Shown: positions 1-12,756, counted from the first letter of the stretch. The stretch is 64,000 bases of DNA from Sisyra terminalis (GCA_958496175.1 OY292279.1:15066001-15130000); one strand, 5' to 3'. The notes: generated from the letters alone by a model not told the origin. Translations and numbers: made by a program.

Positions 1-976
1 AAATAAATAAAACTTTATAATTTTTTGCAAAATTGTATTTAAAAAAAATGATAAGCCTTAATGGATGATTAAGTTACAGATTAAAAGTTTAGTTCAAGTG
101 GAAGTATAAAAGAATATATTCATTCCAATTTAAAGAATCCATTTTGAAAGTATGAACCACTTATTTTTGTGTTTTTGTATAGTATCCATTAAAAATTGAT
201 AATTCCTAATTGAAACGATAACTTAAGAACTGTACCGTTTACATTTTTCGATTTTAATGGAAAATTTTCTCCGTTTCAAAGACAAAAAATAAAATCGGCC
301 ATTTCGAATTTAGATATTTAGATAATGTTAATTTAGTCAAATTGGAAAAAAATCAATTAATTCCAATTAATGGACAGATGTGTATAAATCGATTTTGATC
401 AATTAAAATAATCAATGCGGTAAAATAAGAAATTTTTGAGGATATTGTAAAGGGCCCGGTGGGAGCTTTTACACGTGGTATTAATATGATAATATGAAAA
501 TATGGTAATGACAGAATTGGTGAATTAAGCAATTATTTATGGTGGAAAAAGAAGAAATTTAGCTGGTTTTATAAATATGGAGAATTTGCAAGAGATTTAA
601 TCTGATCGGGATAATAACATGGCAATAAATTGCACAATAATCCCAATTATATTTAGGTTTTATACATTGTATGAAGTTTACAGCCTGTTTGTTTAAATAT
701 TTTATTTGTTTATTTTTTTTATTTAATTTTTCAATTATTTTTCGATGGCTTGTTATTTTGATTTTTTTTTAGATTTCATTGCGTCATTAGAATTAACATA
801 ATATTAGAATACGATAATGAAGTGACAGCGAATTATAAATTTAAAATGATGATAAGAAAATGTATAAAAGGGGGACACAATGATAACCAATTATGGTGAT
901 TTAAGTGACATGGTATCGAATCCTCTAAATTGGGAAATAGAAAAAAAATAAATTCAATCGAATGAGAACAAGATAG
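1..976. other. gene-free AT-rich DNA
   Basis: I see no recognisable gene, repeat family or RNA. The stretch is AT-rich with short homopolymer runs, and every frame is broken by stops at short intervals. Confidence 0.6.
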
Positions 977-1961
977 ATGACAGATTCTTCGATTCAGAAG
1001 AAAAAAAAACACTACATTTCGAAAGTTTTCTTAAACGCCATGTGGAAGTCCCGCCTTATTGAGGAACTCGACACTTTTAAGTTTGAAAGGATTTTTGATC
1101 CTTATTTTTGGAACAAAATGATAATCGATCTAAGAGTATTCAATGACATAATATTACACTTAAATGAATACTTAACAAAGCTAATATGAAAGTTAAATGA
1201 ACAATTTTCGTAATGGTTAATGGCCGTTTATTTTACGCTTGGCATCTTTGTTCATCCGTTAGTAATTTTTTTTATCATTTCAAAGATTCTTCGTCATAGG
1301 AAAATATTAGAAGAGCTGAATGTTTTGGCTGGGTCTATAAGCGAATACCCATTCGTCGGCCCATTTGGATCCATGCTCGTTTGGACTGTTATCGTGTGGC
1401 ATTTAGATAAAACATAATGTCGGCATTAAGATTTCGATAAAAGAAAATAAATGGCTTTTTAGTACATCGTTCAAAGTCATAACATAACACATTACGAAAA
1501 AAAAATCAACCAAAAAAATAAATACTTGCACTTCAATATAATTCATATCCTTATAAAATTAATCATTTATAAATAGTTTTACCTTTGGCCGGTGCAAATT
1601 TTTAGCGGTTTTATCTGCGATATGGCCTTTGATATTGCAATAAACTCACAAATTTAAATTTGAAAGAAAAAAAAGAACTTAACGTTTTTGCATTCCAGAT
1701 TTTTGAATCACTTCCATTCCGTTTATATTGAATGTTTCGGGCTATGTGGCTTTCATATTATTACCATACTTTAATTTTACGACGACGATTAGGCATTTAC
1801 GACGTGTTTTTATTTATGTTGCCGATTTTTTTGTATTTTTATTATTTTTTGACATTTTTATTTCGTATCAGTTGCCTATAGAATGGTTATTTGAATTTTT
1901 CGTATCAGTCTTCTGTGTTATTAGCGAAAATATGGTATACTTCTCGAAAATTACAATTTAA
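977..1961 (+). other. cluster of three short unassigned open frames
   Basis: Three short plus-strand frames follow each other: 977-1189 (70 aa), 1220-1417 (65 aa) and 1728-1961 (77 aa). The middle one begins with a hydrophobic segment (about residues 5-22), then a basic stretch (KILRHRK), then YPFVGP near residue 43. That order is loosely like the N-terminus of a microsomal P450: membrane anchor, basic linker, proline-rich hinge. No heme-binding, ExxR or other P450 motif follows, so the resemblance rests on about 20 residues and may be chance. The third frame is rich in F, V and I, which AT-rich DNA produces by default. I saw no convincing splice junctions joining them. They could be a decayed gene N-terminus or simply random frames; I favour random. 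Confidence 0.15.
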
Positions 1962-2641
1962 CATTAATTGAATTATTGTTAGATTGATGCAAATAAATTA
2001 CGGATTCTTAAGAACTATTTCCAATGCATAAATGCCGAATTTAACTAAATTCTATCTCTAATATTAAAAATTGAAAATGATAAACAATTTTTCAGAATGT
2101 CTTAATTTTCATACAGTTTTGTACAAAAAACTGTCTTAAATATTGAAAAAAAATCAAAAATACATTAAAATTTTGCAACATTTAACTAAGTCACTAAATT
2201 TATCTTCAACTGACTTACTTTTTCAACAATAGAAACAATTTTTTTTAGGCTAAACAATAGGAAAATGAAGACATTCTGAACAAAATAAATGCCTAGTTTA
2301 TTGATTTTTAAGATCATAATTTCGTTAGGATAGTTTTCCATGGAAAATAATCTTGTGAAAAAAAATTGTATTGGATCATAATGGAACATAGTTTTTAAGG
2401 AATGCAGAATGGTAGCTTTTGAAACAAGATATGCAAAATTATATTTCCACTAAAACTTTCCTCATTTTATATATACTGACCAATAATATTACATTAAATT
2501 AATACGGAATTTCGAATTTTTCACTACTTTTAAATGAGTTCCAAATTGACTATAATTCCGTAAAGACACCACTTCTTTATTTTCTCAAGCAAAAAATTAA
2601 TCTCACCTGAGTGTTTCGATCACTTTAGTGATTCTTTGTGG
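1962..2641. other. gene-free AT-rich DNA
   Basis: Nothing recognisable on either strand. The minus-strand 67-residue frame at 2186-2389 has no familiar motif. Confidence 0.55.
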
Positions 2642-2721
2642 CAAATTTGGTACAATAACTTTATTTTTGACAAACTTGGTACAATAACTTTACTTTTGAG
2701 AAACTTGGTACAATAACTTTA
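2642..2721. repeat. 29-bp tandem repeat, about 2.8 units
   Basis: Two full units and one partial unit follow head to tail with a 29-bp period. Each holds the core TTGGTACAATAACTTTA; the first unit has one T in place of C just before it. Units start near 2642, 2671 and 2700. The units are nearly identical, so the array is fairly young. No coding role is visible. Confidence 0.85.
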
Positions 2722-3687
2722 CAGGTCGACAATCGGCTCAATAATGATTAATAATTTTTTATTTGTTCTATTTTTAATATTGTTAACAATGAAAATAACA
2801 AAATTATTTTCATTGTTTTCACTGTTTAATTCATTGCCATTGTCCCAAATCAAAATTTGAATTTTATGGCCATCTTGTGATTTGAACCAAGTTTCTTAAC
2901 ACCACTTATAGATACTGAAGAAAAATTGATATTCTTTGCCGGAGATACAAAAAAAAATTGCTAACTATTAAGATGTATTCAATAATTTTAAGAAAGGAAC
3001 ACATTCTTTAGGAATTGTTATAGGAAACTAACAAACTATACATTTTTGTTTGTAGTTTGATACTTGTTAATTTATTATTTAAAGAAGTCAACATTTTTCT
3101 TTGCTATACCAAATAATAAAAATATAAGTATATCCTGAGTGTATTACGATAGGCGCAGAAGTCAACAAGGAAAAAAGTTCTTATTTCCGATTTATTCCAT
3201 AGTTTCTTTCTTTCAATGGACTTGAAAGCTTGGGGAAGAGGAAATAAGACAATATTTGCATTCATGGATAGATAGATTTTATATTTGCAATAACTATTAA
3301 ATAGATAATAAAAATATTTAGAAAAAGATTTTAAAAACCTCGCTTCTATTGATAAAATACACTAAAAAGGTAAAAAATAATTTTTGAACTGAATCTTCGT
3401 ACCGATTGCACCATCGATATTAAAGCGAAAATAGCCAAATAATGAAAGTTGTAAGCTATTTTGTTGTCCATCAAAGCAAGAGGTGCAACTTAAGCTGTAA
3501 TTTTGCGAAGTTTGCCAAAATTCAGCACGATAAAGTGCTGGAAAGTAGGTGAAAAATGAGATTATAAGGTGCGTACCTTACAAACTAACAACAAAATGAG
3601 TTAATAGAAGCAAAGTAAAAATGTTACTTATTATATGAAGATAAACTAGGGAGCTTTAAAATCTGGCAAAAGCCAGCAGGGAAAAAG
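2722..3687. other. gene-free AT-rich DNA
   Basis: I see no gene or repeat family. The stretch lies just upstream of a LINE remnant, and its last 100-200 bases may be more decayed parts of that element, but no reverse transcriptase motif is readable. Confidence 0.5.
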
Positions 3688-3955
3688 GGAATTTTAGCAA
3701 TGAGGAACTACTTCCATTATCAACGTAGAAGTACTCCAGAGGTTCCAACCCAAAACACTAAGACAAATCATCAATGCCTCTTGCTATGTTAACAACAGCA
3801 AATTAATGAGGGTATGGAAACATTATCGGTAAAGCAGGAGATACTAAAGCTCATCGAAAAATACCGAGAAAGACTGGATAAACATCCAAACAATATCTAG
3901 CAATGAATCTATTGGATAATCTTGAGACCTAAGGAAGACTACAAAAATGGAATAC
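3688..3955 (+). pseudogene. Jockey-type LINE ORF2, C-terminal remnant
   Basis: The plus strand reads, across at least two frameshifts and a stop in place of the usual tryptophan, as the C-terminal end of a Jockey-clade non-LTR retrotransposon ORF2. Readable pieces are NVEVLQRFQPKTLRQIINAS near 3722-3781, YVNNSKL just after, EILKLIEKYRERLDKHPNN near 3838-3894, and AMNLLDNL near 3902-3925. This matches the family pattern of an LQRFQ-K-LR-I-NAPWYV segment followed by a YR-RL--HPN-LA--LLDN segment after the reverse transcriptase domain. The catalytic domain is absent, so this is a 5'-truncated dead copy. It differs in sequence from the Jockey remnant at 56.6 kb and is a separate element. Confidence 0.85.
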
Positions 3956-4768
3956 AACCAATTTATACGATAGATTTTGAATCCCCAACTACAAGTATGA
4001 ATTAATTAGCTGGGACTTGTGCTATTCCGCCACATGCTAAATGTGTATAGGTCGTACAATAACAGAATATAAAATAGTTTTTCAAAATTAACTTCGAAAA
4101 AGTAAAGTCTCTAAATTAAATTGTTCTGCAAAATATTGAACATTTCTTGATGTTTCATAACTGCCAAGTATTATATTTTCACGTTTTCTAAATGAATGAA
4201 ATTAAATGTAATTGTAAATTATATTCATAACACTTAGAAAGTGAAGGACAGATTGTTTTTTATTTCGATTTCTTCATAACGTGTGACGTATGTACATTTC
4301 ACGTGAATTAACTGACGTAAGAAAAAAATTGCCAATTTGTAACTTAAGAAAATAATTATCAACTAAATCTGATGAAACCAAACCTAAAAGCTCAAAAAAG
4401 CTCAAATTTGATACAAAATGCTTCTCATTTAAATTGAAGGAGTTATAGAAAGCTGAAGTCGACTGAAATTAATGAAAATAATTGTAGGAACTAGTCAAAT
4501 TACTTGATAAAGTTTAATTTTCTATAACTTTAAACTATATAACCAATTTTTTTTTTAAATTTTATAATTATCTCTCTTTCTTCTAAAGGCTCATAGGTTC
4601 TGTTATATTCTAATTAGTTATGTAGAGTCTTAATAGTACAAATATGAAAATTCATTTCAAAATTTACCTGCTAGTAGTCCTGGTAATGAATTGACTTTCT
4701 ATTAGCTGCCGACTTAACTTTAAGTCAAAACTAAAAACAAAAGAAAAACTTGATGTTTAATACTATAT
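3956..4768. other. gene-free AT-rich DNA
   Basis: Nothing recognisable. The 3' untranslated tail of the preceding LINE remnant may extend a little way in, but I cannot set its end. Confidence 0.5.
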
Positions 4769-4930
4769 ATGAAATATATTGTGGTCTTAAATATGTAATA
4801 TACAATAATTAACAAATGTATACTATAATCATAAATTTGAACAAAAGCTCAAAAAAATGTATTTTGGGCGTAGATATTGCCCAGAAACGTATTTTAATTG
4901 CGAAGCAATCTTCTTATTCAAGAAGTTGAT
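4769..4930 (+). mobile_element. foldback element, copy A (half copy)
   Basis: The left end, ATGAAATATATTGTGGTC at 4769-4786, matches the ends of copies at 24092 and 43571. It continues through the shared inner segments AAATTTGAACAAAAGCTCAA, TTGCCCAGAAACGTATTTTA and GCGAAGCAATCTTC. The right inverted arm ending in CCACAAT is missing, so only about half of the palindrome remains. There is no coding capacity. The right boundary is approximate. Confidence 0.7.
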
Positions 4931-7857
4931 AGTTTTAATGCATCGAATTATTCGTAGAAAAGTATTAGAGGAAATTTGGTAAGTTGAAAATATGTAAGTT
5001 TGAATCCCTGTAATACTTTTTACTTAGCATTTATATTGCTTAATATAAAAATATCGTATTTCAATAATCAGTTTTTGTTTGCTATTTCCGTAAGAAAAAG
5101 CATTTTATTAATCGATAACAGCCTATGGTTATAATTCTTTCATAACAAAGTCCCCTGTGGTTCCATTACACTTACGCTAAAACACTACACTTTGCTTCTT
5201 AATGTGCAGTTCTACATGAATTATGAAGTAGTTCTAAATTCTATTTTGTACAACTTAATTATTTTTTTTTCTTTGGGATATTTTCCCATATTGCGGGTTT
5301 TGTAATTTTTCTTTTAATTTGAGAAAAAAAACAACAGAAACTTATTCAACAAGCAATATATTGGTTGGTGTATAATAAAAGTCGCATTTTTAGTAGACTA
5401 TATATATGAAGTATATATTATTTTTCAAAAATTGTTTATTTAATTTAAATGTAGTTTTTTTGCTCTTATACACTTTTCTCAATGAAAATTTAATACATAA
5501 TGCCTAACTTGAAAAAAATTTGGTTTTTAATTCTATAATTTTTGATATAAATTTTTTCCGAATGCCTTTATTTTCGTATTGCATAAACTGTAAAAACTTT
5601 TGTGAATACTTTAAATATTGAAAAATTAATATAACAATTTAGACTCATAATATATCGATCATTTTTTGCTACTTAGATTTCGTTTTACTTATAAACTTTT
5701 TTAAACAATTTGAAAAGTTTGACAGGCTAACAGTATGGAAATTAAGAGATTCCGGAAAATTTTATTATCAGAATTTCTTTAAAATAAGCTTCTTTGCAAT
5801 AATATCTTGTTAGAAATAGTGTAAAGGAACAAATGAAGCACAATTTGATTAAATAAACAGCTTTTAAAGAAATGTATAAAGTCTTAAAAATCCGACATTT
5901 TATATACACCAACTTAAGCATATATTGAATACAGGCATATTGAAAATAGCATTCTGAATATTGAACCACAACAATTGTAAAGCAGAATATATTATCATTG
6001 AATTTTGTCATGAAATAAAATTAATATTAGCATTGAGTTTTAATAATCAATTTTCAAGTAAATCCAAGTACTCTTCTTAAAAGTAGTAGAAAAACTAGGT
6101 ATTTCTCGTTTAAAAATATATTTAAAGCTTTTTGCAATAAATTATGTAAAACAAAGATGTGTTTTTTCAACTTGCACATATTTTTGGATTAAAATGAGAT
6201 ATTTATGACCCGAGTTAATCTTATTTTAGATTTATTCAAACGACAACTTATCGGACTAATCTGCGCGAGAATTATGGTGCAGAACTAACGACAAAATGTT
6301 TTTTACGTATTTAGATAGAGGTGTTTCCTAAGTACTAATGATACTAAACTTTATACACTAACGAATTGCCAAACAAAAACGTTTTAATTATTATTATCAC
6401 AAGTATATTAGCTACAAATTGCAAATTAATTAGTTCCTCATTAGTTTTTTGTTTCTTCTTAAATTTTATACCAGTAAATAAGCATATAATAAAAAATAAA
6501 GTTCATGTCCATAAATAACAGTCTGAAATAAATTTCTCGATAAATCTGTTCAGTACGTTCAAATGAGAATAGCGAGGTAGACAGATATAAGACGACGTGT
6601 ACAATAAATTTTGATAAAAATCTGGTGAAACCTCTGGAATGGTACGAAAAACATTGGAAAGAGGTTGTTTAGGGGCGCCATACACCACTAATCCTCCCCA
6701 CAGAAATGAGGAGCGTTAAATATTCGAAAGGCAGCTGAAAGAAGATAGAGTGATGATTACAAAGAAAAAATTCTTAGGCGTTCATATAGAAGAAAGATAA
6801 AACCGACAATTTACGAGAAAAGATAACGTTCTATGTTGTATTAAAAGGTGGTCCAATGACCGTACAGTTGGTACGGCTGAAGAAACGAACTTGCCACGAA
6901 TGGCGTTTAGGTATTATGGAAGAAAAATTTCTGGGCTCTACGATCAAGACATTTGAGAGTTCATATTTGAATATAATTGATTATTAGCGCCGATTAAGAT
7001 CGAAATCTTACCAATTCAATAGTCAAATCATCTCAATAGAATATTAAATTCCAAAAAATTTGGCCAATATTTGCTAACTCTTCCCTTATACTACCTAATG
7101 AGTATTTGATATCTTATGGCCATTTTAGATTTATTTTTAGTCATGTCACATAAAATTCATTTCGAAAATGACAATACTAATTGTTCTAACGCTCAATAAT
7201 TCTATTTTAATAGCCAGATATTTATTGATTTGGGCTTTTTGGAAATTATTTTCACGTATTGGCAGTTAGGCTGATAGAAAAATAGGTGGTCCTAGTCGTA
7301 AAATATGTCGTTTGTGACGTGTTAAAAATAAATTCAAAATGGGTGAGACACCATCAGGTTAACGAGATTTAAAGAACATGGAACAAAGAATCGAAAAGGA
7401 TGTGAACCAATCGATTGGTGGAGAAATTTGGTGCGAGTTTTCGGATGCTGGTTTATCAGCATATCGATGGCGATAATAACGACCATCGAAAATTTATTAC
7501 TTAACTTCTATAATGACATATTTATTTTCATGTTATAAACAAGAGAAAAAAATAATATGAGATTATTATCGGATTTTTTTTCTCGAGACTTCTAATATTG
7601 TGTTATCGGAAATTTTTAAATTTTAATGCAGAATTTAACACGACTGAAAATTGGTTGACAATGTTGAATTTCAATTTTTTTAAATAACTTATGAAATTGT
7701 ACCAATCACACTAATGAAAACCAGAACTTTCCAAAAAAAAAACGTTAAAATTAAATCCTAATCAAATATCTGTTTAAAAAATGAGGCATCAGAGAAATAA
7801 ACTGTATCATTGGGGTAAAAAAATATTTTTTTTGCTATCATCTCAAGCATTCTAAGC
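4931..7857. other. gene-free AT-rich DNA, one possible degraded element
   Basis: No gene is recognisable over almost 3 kb. Positions 6500-6960 are slightly richer in G+C and carry scattered longer frames on both strands (for example a 61-residue minus frame at 6503-6688), which may be a decayed transposon, but I cannot match it to a family. The rest is plain AT-rich DNA. Confidence 0.5.
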
Positions 7858-8072
7858 CAGTGGTTCTTAACCGGCGTTTATTGAGCCCCAAGAGTTCATT
7901 GAGTCAGTCTTTGAGGTTCGGTGATGGTAAAAACACATCCCCAACTCATATAACCTAAGTAAAAATATATTTGAAGAAAATTTATTTTATTTTTACATCT
8001 AAAAAGGGTTCGTTGATAGCACTGAAATAAAACTGATAAGATTCAGTACCTCCAACAAGGATAAGAACACTT
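7858..8072 (+). mobile_element. hAT-type MITE, CAGTGGTTCTTAACC family, copy 1
   Basis: It begins with the hAT-like terminus CAGTGGTTCTTAACC at 7858 and ends in a decayed inverse, roughly GGATAAGAACAC, near 8072. The interior shares GAGTCAGTCT near the left and AAGGGTTCG near the right with copies at 30154 (opposite strand) and 33400. The flanks TTCTAAGC (left) and CTCTAAAG (right) are only partly alike, so the target duplication is weak. It is non-coding and must have relied on a transposase supplied elsewhere. Confidence 0.75.
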
Positions 8073-8538
8073 CTCTAAAGTCTAAACCATAGGTTGTTTC
8101 ATACAAAAAGAGTACAACTTATGAGATAAGAAATATATTTTATACACTTAAATGCATTGTTTTAACTATTGAGTTACTTTGAAAAAATTTGAAGTTTGGG
8201 TGTATTAATCGATATATTTATAACTAAAAATCCCAACAAATTTTTCCCAATTTCCTGACCAATATAATTTTGACTACCGTTTTAATTGTAAATTTTAGAC
8301 CAAATTTCTCAGCAATTTTTGGGCTATAGTCTGTTAAAGTTTATCAAGTATATATCTTCAAATATTGAGTTCCAAAAAACTTTTTAGTTTTTCGGAAAAT
8401 TGAACCGGATAGCTTACTATTGCATTTTGTTATTTTTCTCGATTTAAGAAAGTTTTCTTGGTTCAAGTTCCAAACTAAATTTTCTATTGCTTCACGGGAA
8501 TTTTGTGAAAGTTCAAATACATTTTTATTAGTAAAATT
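8073..8538. other. gene-free AT-rich DNA
   Basis: Nothing recognisable lies between the two MITEs. Overlapping 60-70 residue frames on both strands are chance frames. Confidence 0.5.
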
Positions 8539-8812
8539 TAAAAATACAACAATATTCATTAAAATATCGAAATTTTTAAAAATGAAATATCATTGTAAAA
8601 GATATTGAAGTTTATAAACAACGTATCGTTTTTTTTTCGATTTTTTTCTTAAATATTAATAGACGATACCGAAAAGTTATAAGCTCCATCAATATATAAT
8701 CTAACGTCTTTAGATAAAAATCCTACCAAACCTAACCTACCTTTAGTTTATATTCTCACGCGTTATATTATACACTGATTTAAAAAAAATAGATGTTTCG
8801 TTTGTATCCCTA
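8539..8812 (-). mobile_element. hAT-type MITE, TAGGGATGCAAACG family, copy 3
   Basis: The right end reads TTTCGTTTGTATCCCTA and ends at 8812, which is the inverse of the family terminus TAGGGATGCAAACG. The interior matches the copies at 48354 and 54031, including CTCCATCAATATATAATCT, AACCTAACCTA and TTTATATTCTCAC. The left end has decayed to AAAATACAAC and is set by alignment to the terminus, so it is approximate. At about 274 bp it is shorter than its two relatives (about 450 bp). Confidence 0.75.
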
Positions 8813-9944
8813 TTCAAAAGTAGATAATGACAAAATTCTTTTATTCTTACAAACGGTTTTCATCAATTATTGAGGAGCAGAAAAATAAAAAAAAAATAGT
8901 TTCATAGCGTTGGTAAATTCTTACTATCTACCCTTAATATTTTTGTGCAAAATATTTTCGAATCGACGAACTTTAACGGCTCAAATAATGTATTATACTT
9001 TACTTCAAACTCCATCCCTATTTTCCTACCATTAGAAGACAATTAAAATGTTTTAATTTAAATAAAATAAACCTCAATGTTTCCGTTATTCAATAAAAAA
9101 CCGAAATATGAAAATCAACGTACTTTCACAGCTGAAATATTGAGTTTTATTCCTATTTACGTTACAGATTGTAAATCATCCCTTATTGTTTTTGCCATAG
9201 AAGATGATTTGTGTTTTTTATTTTTAATAGAACCTATCCTATCCAGAAAATCTAGGCAAAATTTGGCTGGTCTTAGTTATATATAAAAATAATAGAATAT
9301 ATGTTGGTAAGTACCTATCGAATTGAAAACCTCCATTTTTTCCTTGGTTGTAAGAAGTATAAATTGGGATTATTGTTTTCAAAATTTTGTCATTGGGTCC
9401 TATTTTACACTGAGGTAAATCTATAGACTGGAAACATCACTTCTTTGTGTATTGTTTTATAGTCAATATTTTTAATTAAGTCTATGTATTAGTCGTACAA
9501 TTGGTAGGTTTGAGTATTGAATAAAATTTTCTATAATTCTCTACAAATTACCCCAAATTCGCTCATTAAAATAAAGTATGGCACATTTATATAAAATAGA
9601 CATAAACTGTTGGAAAATATAAGTGTGAAAATATTAATTATTATTCAAAGTAGTTCTGGTTAGTTCCGATTTTTTTCGTTATAAATTGCTGTAAATAATT
9701 TCTGAACATTCAATTAAATTTTAAGTTACGTATTATCAGAAATTAAATAACGTTTTGTGTGATTATTATATTTTTAAGTTAACAAACTAACGAAAGCTTT
9801 TTTCTAAGAATATAGCTTTTTATCGAATGATAGCTTTAAAATATGCTGACATCATATGATACTTTAACATCGGAAGTCAATTTTAAAACCATCTTTTTTT
9901 CTTCTTATTATCTTTCCAGCGTTTTTCGATAACGAAAAATACGT
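8813..9944. other. gene-free AT-rich DNA
   Basis: I see no supported feature. The 69-residue frame at 9077-9286 has no recognisable motif. Confidence 0.5.
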
Positions 9945-10142
9945 GTGATATTGAACGGCTCTAACATACAGAACGTGTCTTTTCAGGTCCGAGAACATTT
10001 GGGGTTGCATCGAATGGCATTCCGCAGCATCCAATATGAGGGGGTGCATTCAGAAGGGATGCGGTCGGAAAGAGGAGAAGACGAAATTCGATCGAATCGA
10101 GAAAATGGGTGCGGTTCTCCACAACAATTTGAAACGGTTTAA
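9945..10142 (+). other. GC-richer open segment, possible exon
   Basis: Positions about 9950-10140 are clearly richer in G+C than the surroundings and are open in at least one plus frame (65 aa, rich in R, E and S) and one overlapping minus frame. A pyrimidine stretch ending in CAG (TCTTTTCAG, ending at 9986) could act as a splice acceptor in front of it. The predicted peptide has no domain I know, and two other frames are open for part of the length. It could be a terminal exon of a gene lying mostly outside the window, a conserved non-coding element, or a remnant of a mobile element. Confidence 0.2.
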
Positions 10143-11225
10143 TTTTTTTCCGAAAAAAAAAAAACAACTGAATAAAGTTGGTAAAATGTCGTAAAAATTC
10201 CTCCCCCGCTCAGTGCCACGTGTCCTTTAATTTTCTATTTCACACGCACTTAAATTTTCGAATAGTTCCCATCCTACTCGGACTTGTATATAAACTCAAT
10301 ACATTCTCCATTCGTAGTATAATTTTTTTAACGATATGTCCCCATTTTTATGATCATAAAATAAATCCAAAATTGCTTTTTTATGATTTATAACAAGTAA
10401 TAAAGAATTTTATGATTTTATGTTGGAAAAAAAACTGCTTTGTTGAAATTAACTTCCAAATTTGAGGTATTTTGTATGATTTTCCCGAAAAAAAATCCTT
10501 TGGAATTCAAAACAAACATTTCAGTTATTTAAAAAAAAATGTTTAGTCTTAAATTTCCTCGTTTTTTATATTTGCCTTTAATATGTAAATTGTATTTTCA
10601 TTTTTAATACCATTGTCCTCAGGGATCAGCTGTCGTTTCGTTTTTCCGAGAAAATTCTATACAAGCCGAGCTCAGCCACCATATGTATACATGTAATTCC
10701 CCCTTTTCCCGTTCTTCGCACACTGTATTCCCGTGATAAGCTCTAACACCCCTTTACGTATTCGACCACCTAAAACATCCCGTTCTACCAGAAATGAGAG
10801 TGTTTATTTACTTGCCTACTTGTACAAAAAAAATATACAAGACATATATGTTCACTTCTTCCGAATACAAATGAACTTTTCAAATATACAAAAGCTCGAA
10901 CGAAAAAATGTGCACATCCCTCAATAATTCCAATCCCTCCCAAAGGAATAAAAAAAACATGATAAAACCTGAGCATATCCTTCCTATTTCCTTATATAAG
11001 TAAAAAGTCGTCCAATTTAGATAAAAATCAGATTTAAATTTTCCAATTTGATAGGATAATCCCGAAATTATCGAAAATCCAATCAATGTTGCAAGATTTT
11101 TCTGCGCCTCACGAAAATATTTTTTTTTAGAGTTCAACCTAAATAAAACATGAATAAAAACTTTTTAGATACCCTTAGTATTTAACTCAACTAAAACTTG
11201 TTTACTTACAAGTCGCTTAATTAAT
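10143..11225. other. gene-free AT-rich DNA
   Basis: Nothing is recognised. Several overlapping frames of 60-85 aa on both strands (10178-11137) lack motifs and shadow one another. Confidence 0.5.
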
Positions 11226-11581
11226 GTACTAAGGGAGAACACGAGCGAGCCCCTGAGAAAACTGTGGAAATAGACGACGACGAAAGTGTACACAAAGTTG
11301 GTGATGGTGGAAAACTAACAACATTATATAAAAGAACAAGAAGTTTGGAGGAGCGAATCTTTATTTCACCATCATACCCGTTTCTGGCATTCTCCGAAAA
11401 TGAAGACGAGCATAAACGGGATAATGGAAAAACTTTATTTATATATTTATTGGATAAAAAGTTTCATTTAGGAAAGATTTCGGAAAGTTTTAGACGAATA
11501 AAAAATATTTTCATGGAAAGTTTAATTAAAAAAATTCCGATGGGGATAACGGGTAATGGTTATGGATTTTTCACTTTTTGA
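11226..11581 (+). other. unassigned 105-residue open frame
   Basis: A plus-strand frame runs to a stop at 11579-11581. It stays open upstream of its nominal start, giving an acidic, charged leader (EHERAPEKTVEIDDDESVH) that is unusual for AT-rich noise. The charged half (to about residue 60) has lower A+T than the second half. I recognise no domain. An exon ending early in the frame is possible, because GT dinucleotides follow the acidic stretch, but no branch point or clear acceptor supports it. Confidence 0.2.
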
Positions 11582-12532
11582 TTTTCTTGATGGATTTTAT
11601 TCCCTATTTCACTCATATAAGTAGTATTTGCGAAGCGAAACGACACACATAACATAAAAGATTTTCCAATCTCTAATTGGGAGCTCAACTTCTTTGATAA
11701 CATTTTTTTGGCATTCAGTTCAAAACTATTTTTCATTGAGTATTTCCTTTCTCATAAAAATATTACTATAATAGTTATTGATAAATATTGTAATAAGAAA
11801 TGAAAAAAAAAAACAAAAATCCAAGGATTTTAAATTTTTATGGAGTTCATCGAATAATAAATAATATAAAATCAACAAAATTAGTTACTTATCTATGAAG
11901 AAAATATTTATTTAATGGATATTTCGGTAAAAAATACACGGAAAAAAATTATACCTACTAGAAATTACATAATAACATTCCACTCCAGGACTAACTTTCT
12001 TTATTTAGATCTCTACAATACGTACTATATAAAATTTACTATTTAATTCTAAGTAAAATGATAAAATTTGGTACCAAGTTTGATCAAAATAATTGAGTAG
12101 ATTCTTAAAAAAGATTTAACCAAATCAAAATAGCGACACTTAAGTGAACGTATAATAAGATAGACTATAACAGGGGTGGACAAACTTAATTCTTATATGA
12201 TCAACTTCGAAAAATAGGTTAATATAAAAACAAATATAAATTAAAAGAGAAAATGAGTAGAAGGAAGTATTTAGAGAAAAAGCACTATTTGTAATCAGTA
12301 ATATCCGTTGTATAAAAGATAAGTATTTAGTTTTAAATTCCATTTTTTTTGTTCCCTAAATTTTAAATTCGGGGAATTCGATGAGTTCCTATAATTACAC
12401 AACCAAAATTGACGTTAAATTAGTCGATTAAAGGGTCCTTAAGTCAATTGTTTATTATCGAATTTTAAAAAATATATGAAAGTCATTTTTGTATAAACCG
12501 TAGCATTACCTAATATTGCCAATCATATAGAC
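11582..12532. other. gene-free AT-rich DNA with one hAT-like terminus
   Basis: No gene is seen. At 12171 the sequence CAGGGGTGGACAAACTTA resembles the CAGGGGTGGGCAAACT terminus seen in some hAT elements, but I found no matching inverse end downstream, so it is a lone end or chance. Confidence 0.4.
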
Positions 12533-12756
12533 CATTGTTTCCTAACCTGTAGTCCGCGGACCCCTGGGGGTCCGCGAGCCTATGTTTGGGGGTCCGCAGT
12601 CCCATTTGAAAAAGTTTGTTTTTTGTTTTTTAATTTAATGAAGGAATACTAAAATATAATACTGTCCAAAAATTGCACCTTTTTTCACTCAGGGGTCCTT
12701 GGCATTATGCTTGATTTCCTTGGAGGTCCGCGACTGAAAAAGGTTAGGAACCTCTG
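12533..12756 (+). mobile_element. hAT-type MITE with GTCCGCGGACCCC terminus
   Basis: The left end is CATTGTTTCCTAACCTGTAG and the right end is GGTTAGGAACCTCTG, imperfect inverted repeats. Inside each end lies a GC-rich inverted segment: TCCGCGGACCCCTGGGGGT on the left and GGTCCGCGACTG on the right. The 8-bp flanks are ATATAGAC (12525-12532) and ATATAAAC (12757-12764), seven of eight matching, as expected for hAT insertion. It is 224 bp and non-coding. The termini resemble the widespread CAGTGGTTCCCAACCTG type of hAT-derived MITE. Confidence 0.85.

Noticed and set aside
1220..1417. Possible cytochrome P450 N-terminus
   Set aside because: The hydrophobic, basic and YPFVGP order is suggestive, but there is no downstream heme or ExxR motif within reach.
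4995..5020. tRNA-like T-arm (GTTTGAATCCC)
   Set aside because: No acceptor stem, D-arm or anticodon arm can be placed around it.
12171..12343. Possible hAT element starting CAGGGGTGGACAAACT
   Set aside because: I could not find the matching inverse end or a target duplication.
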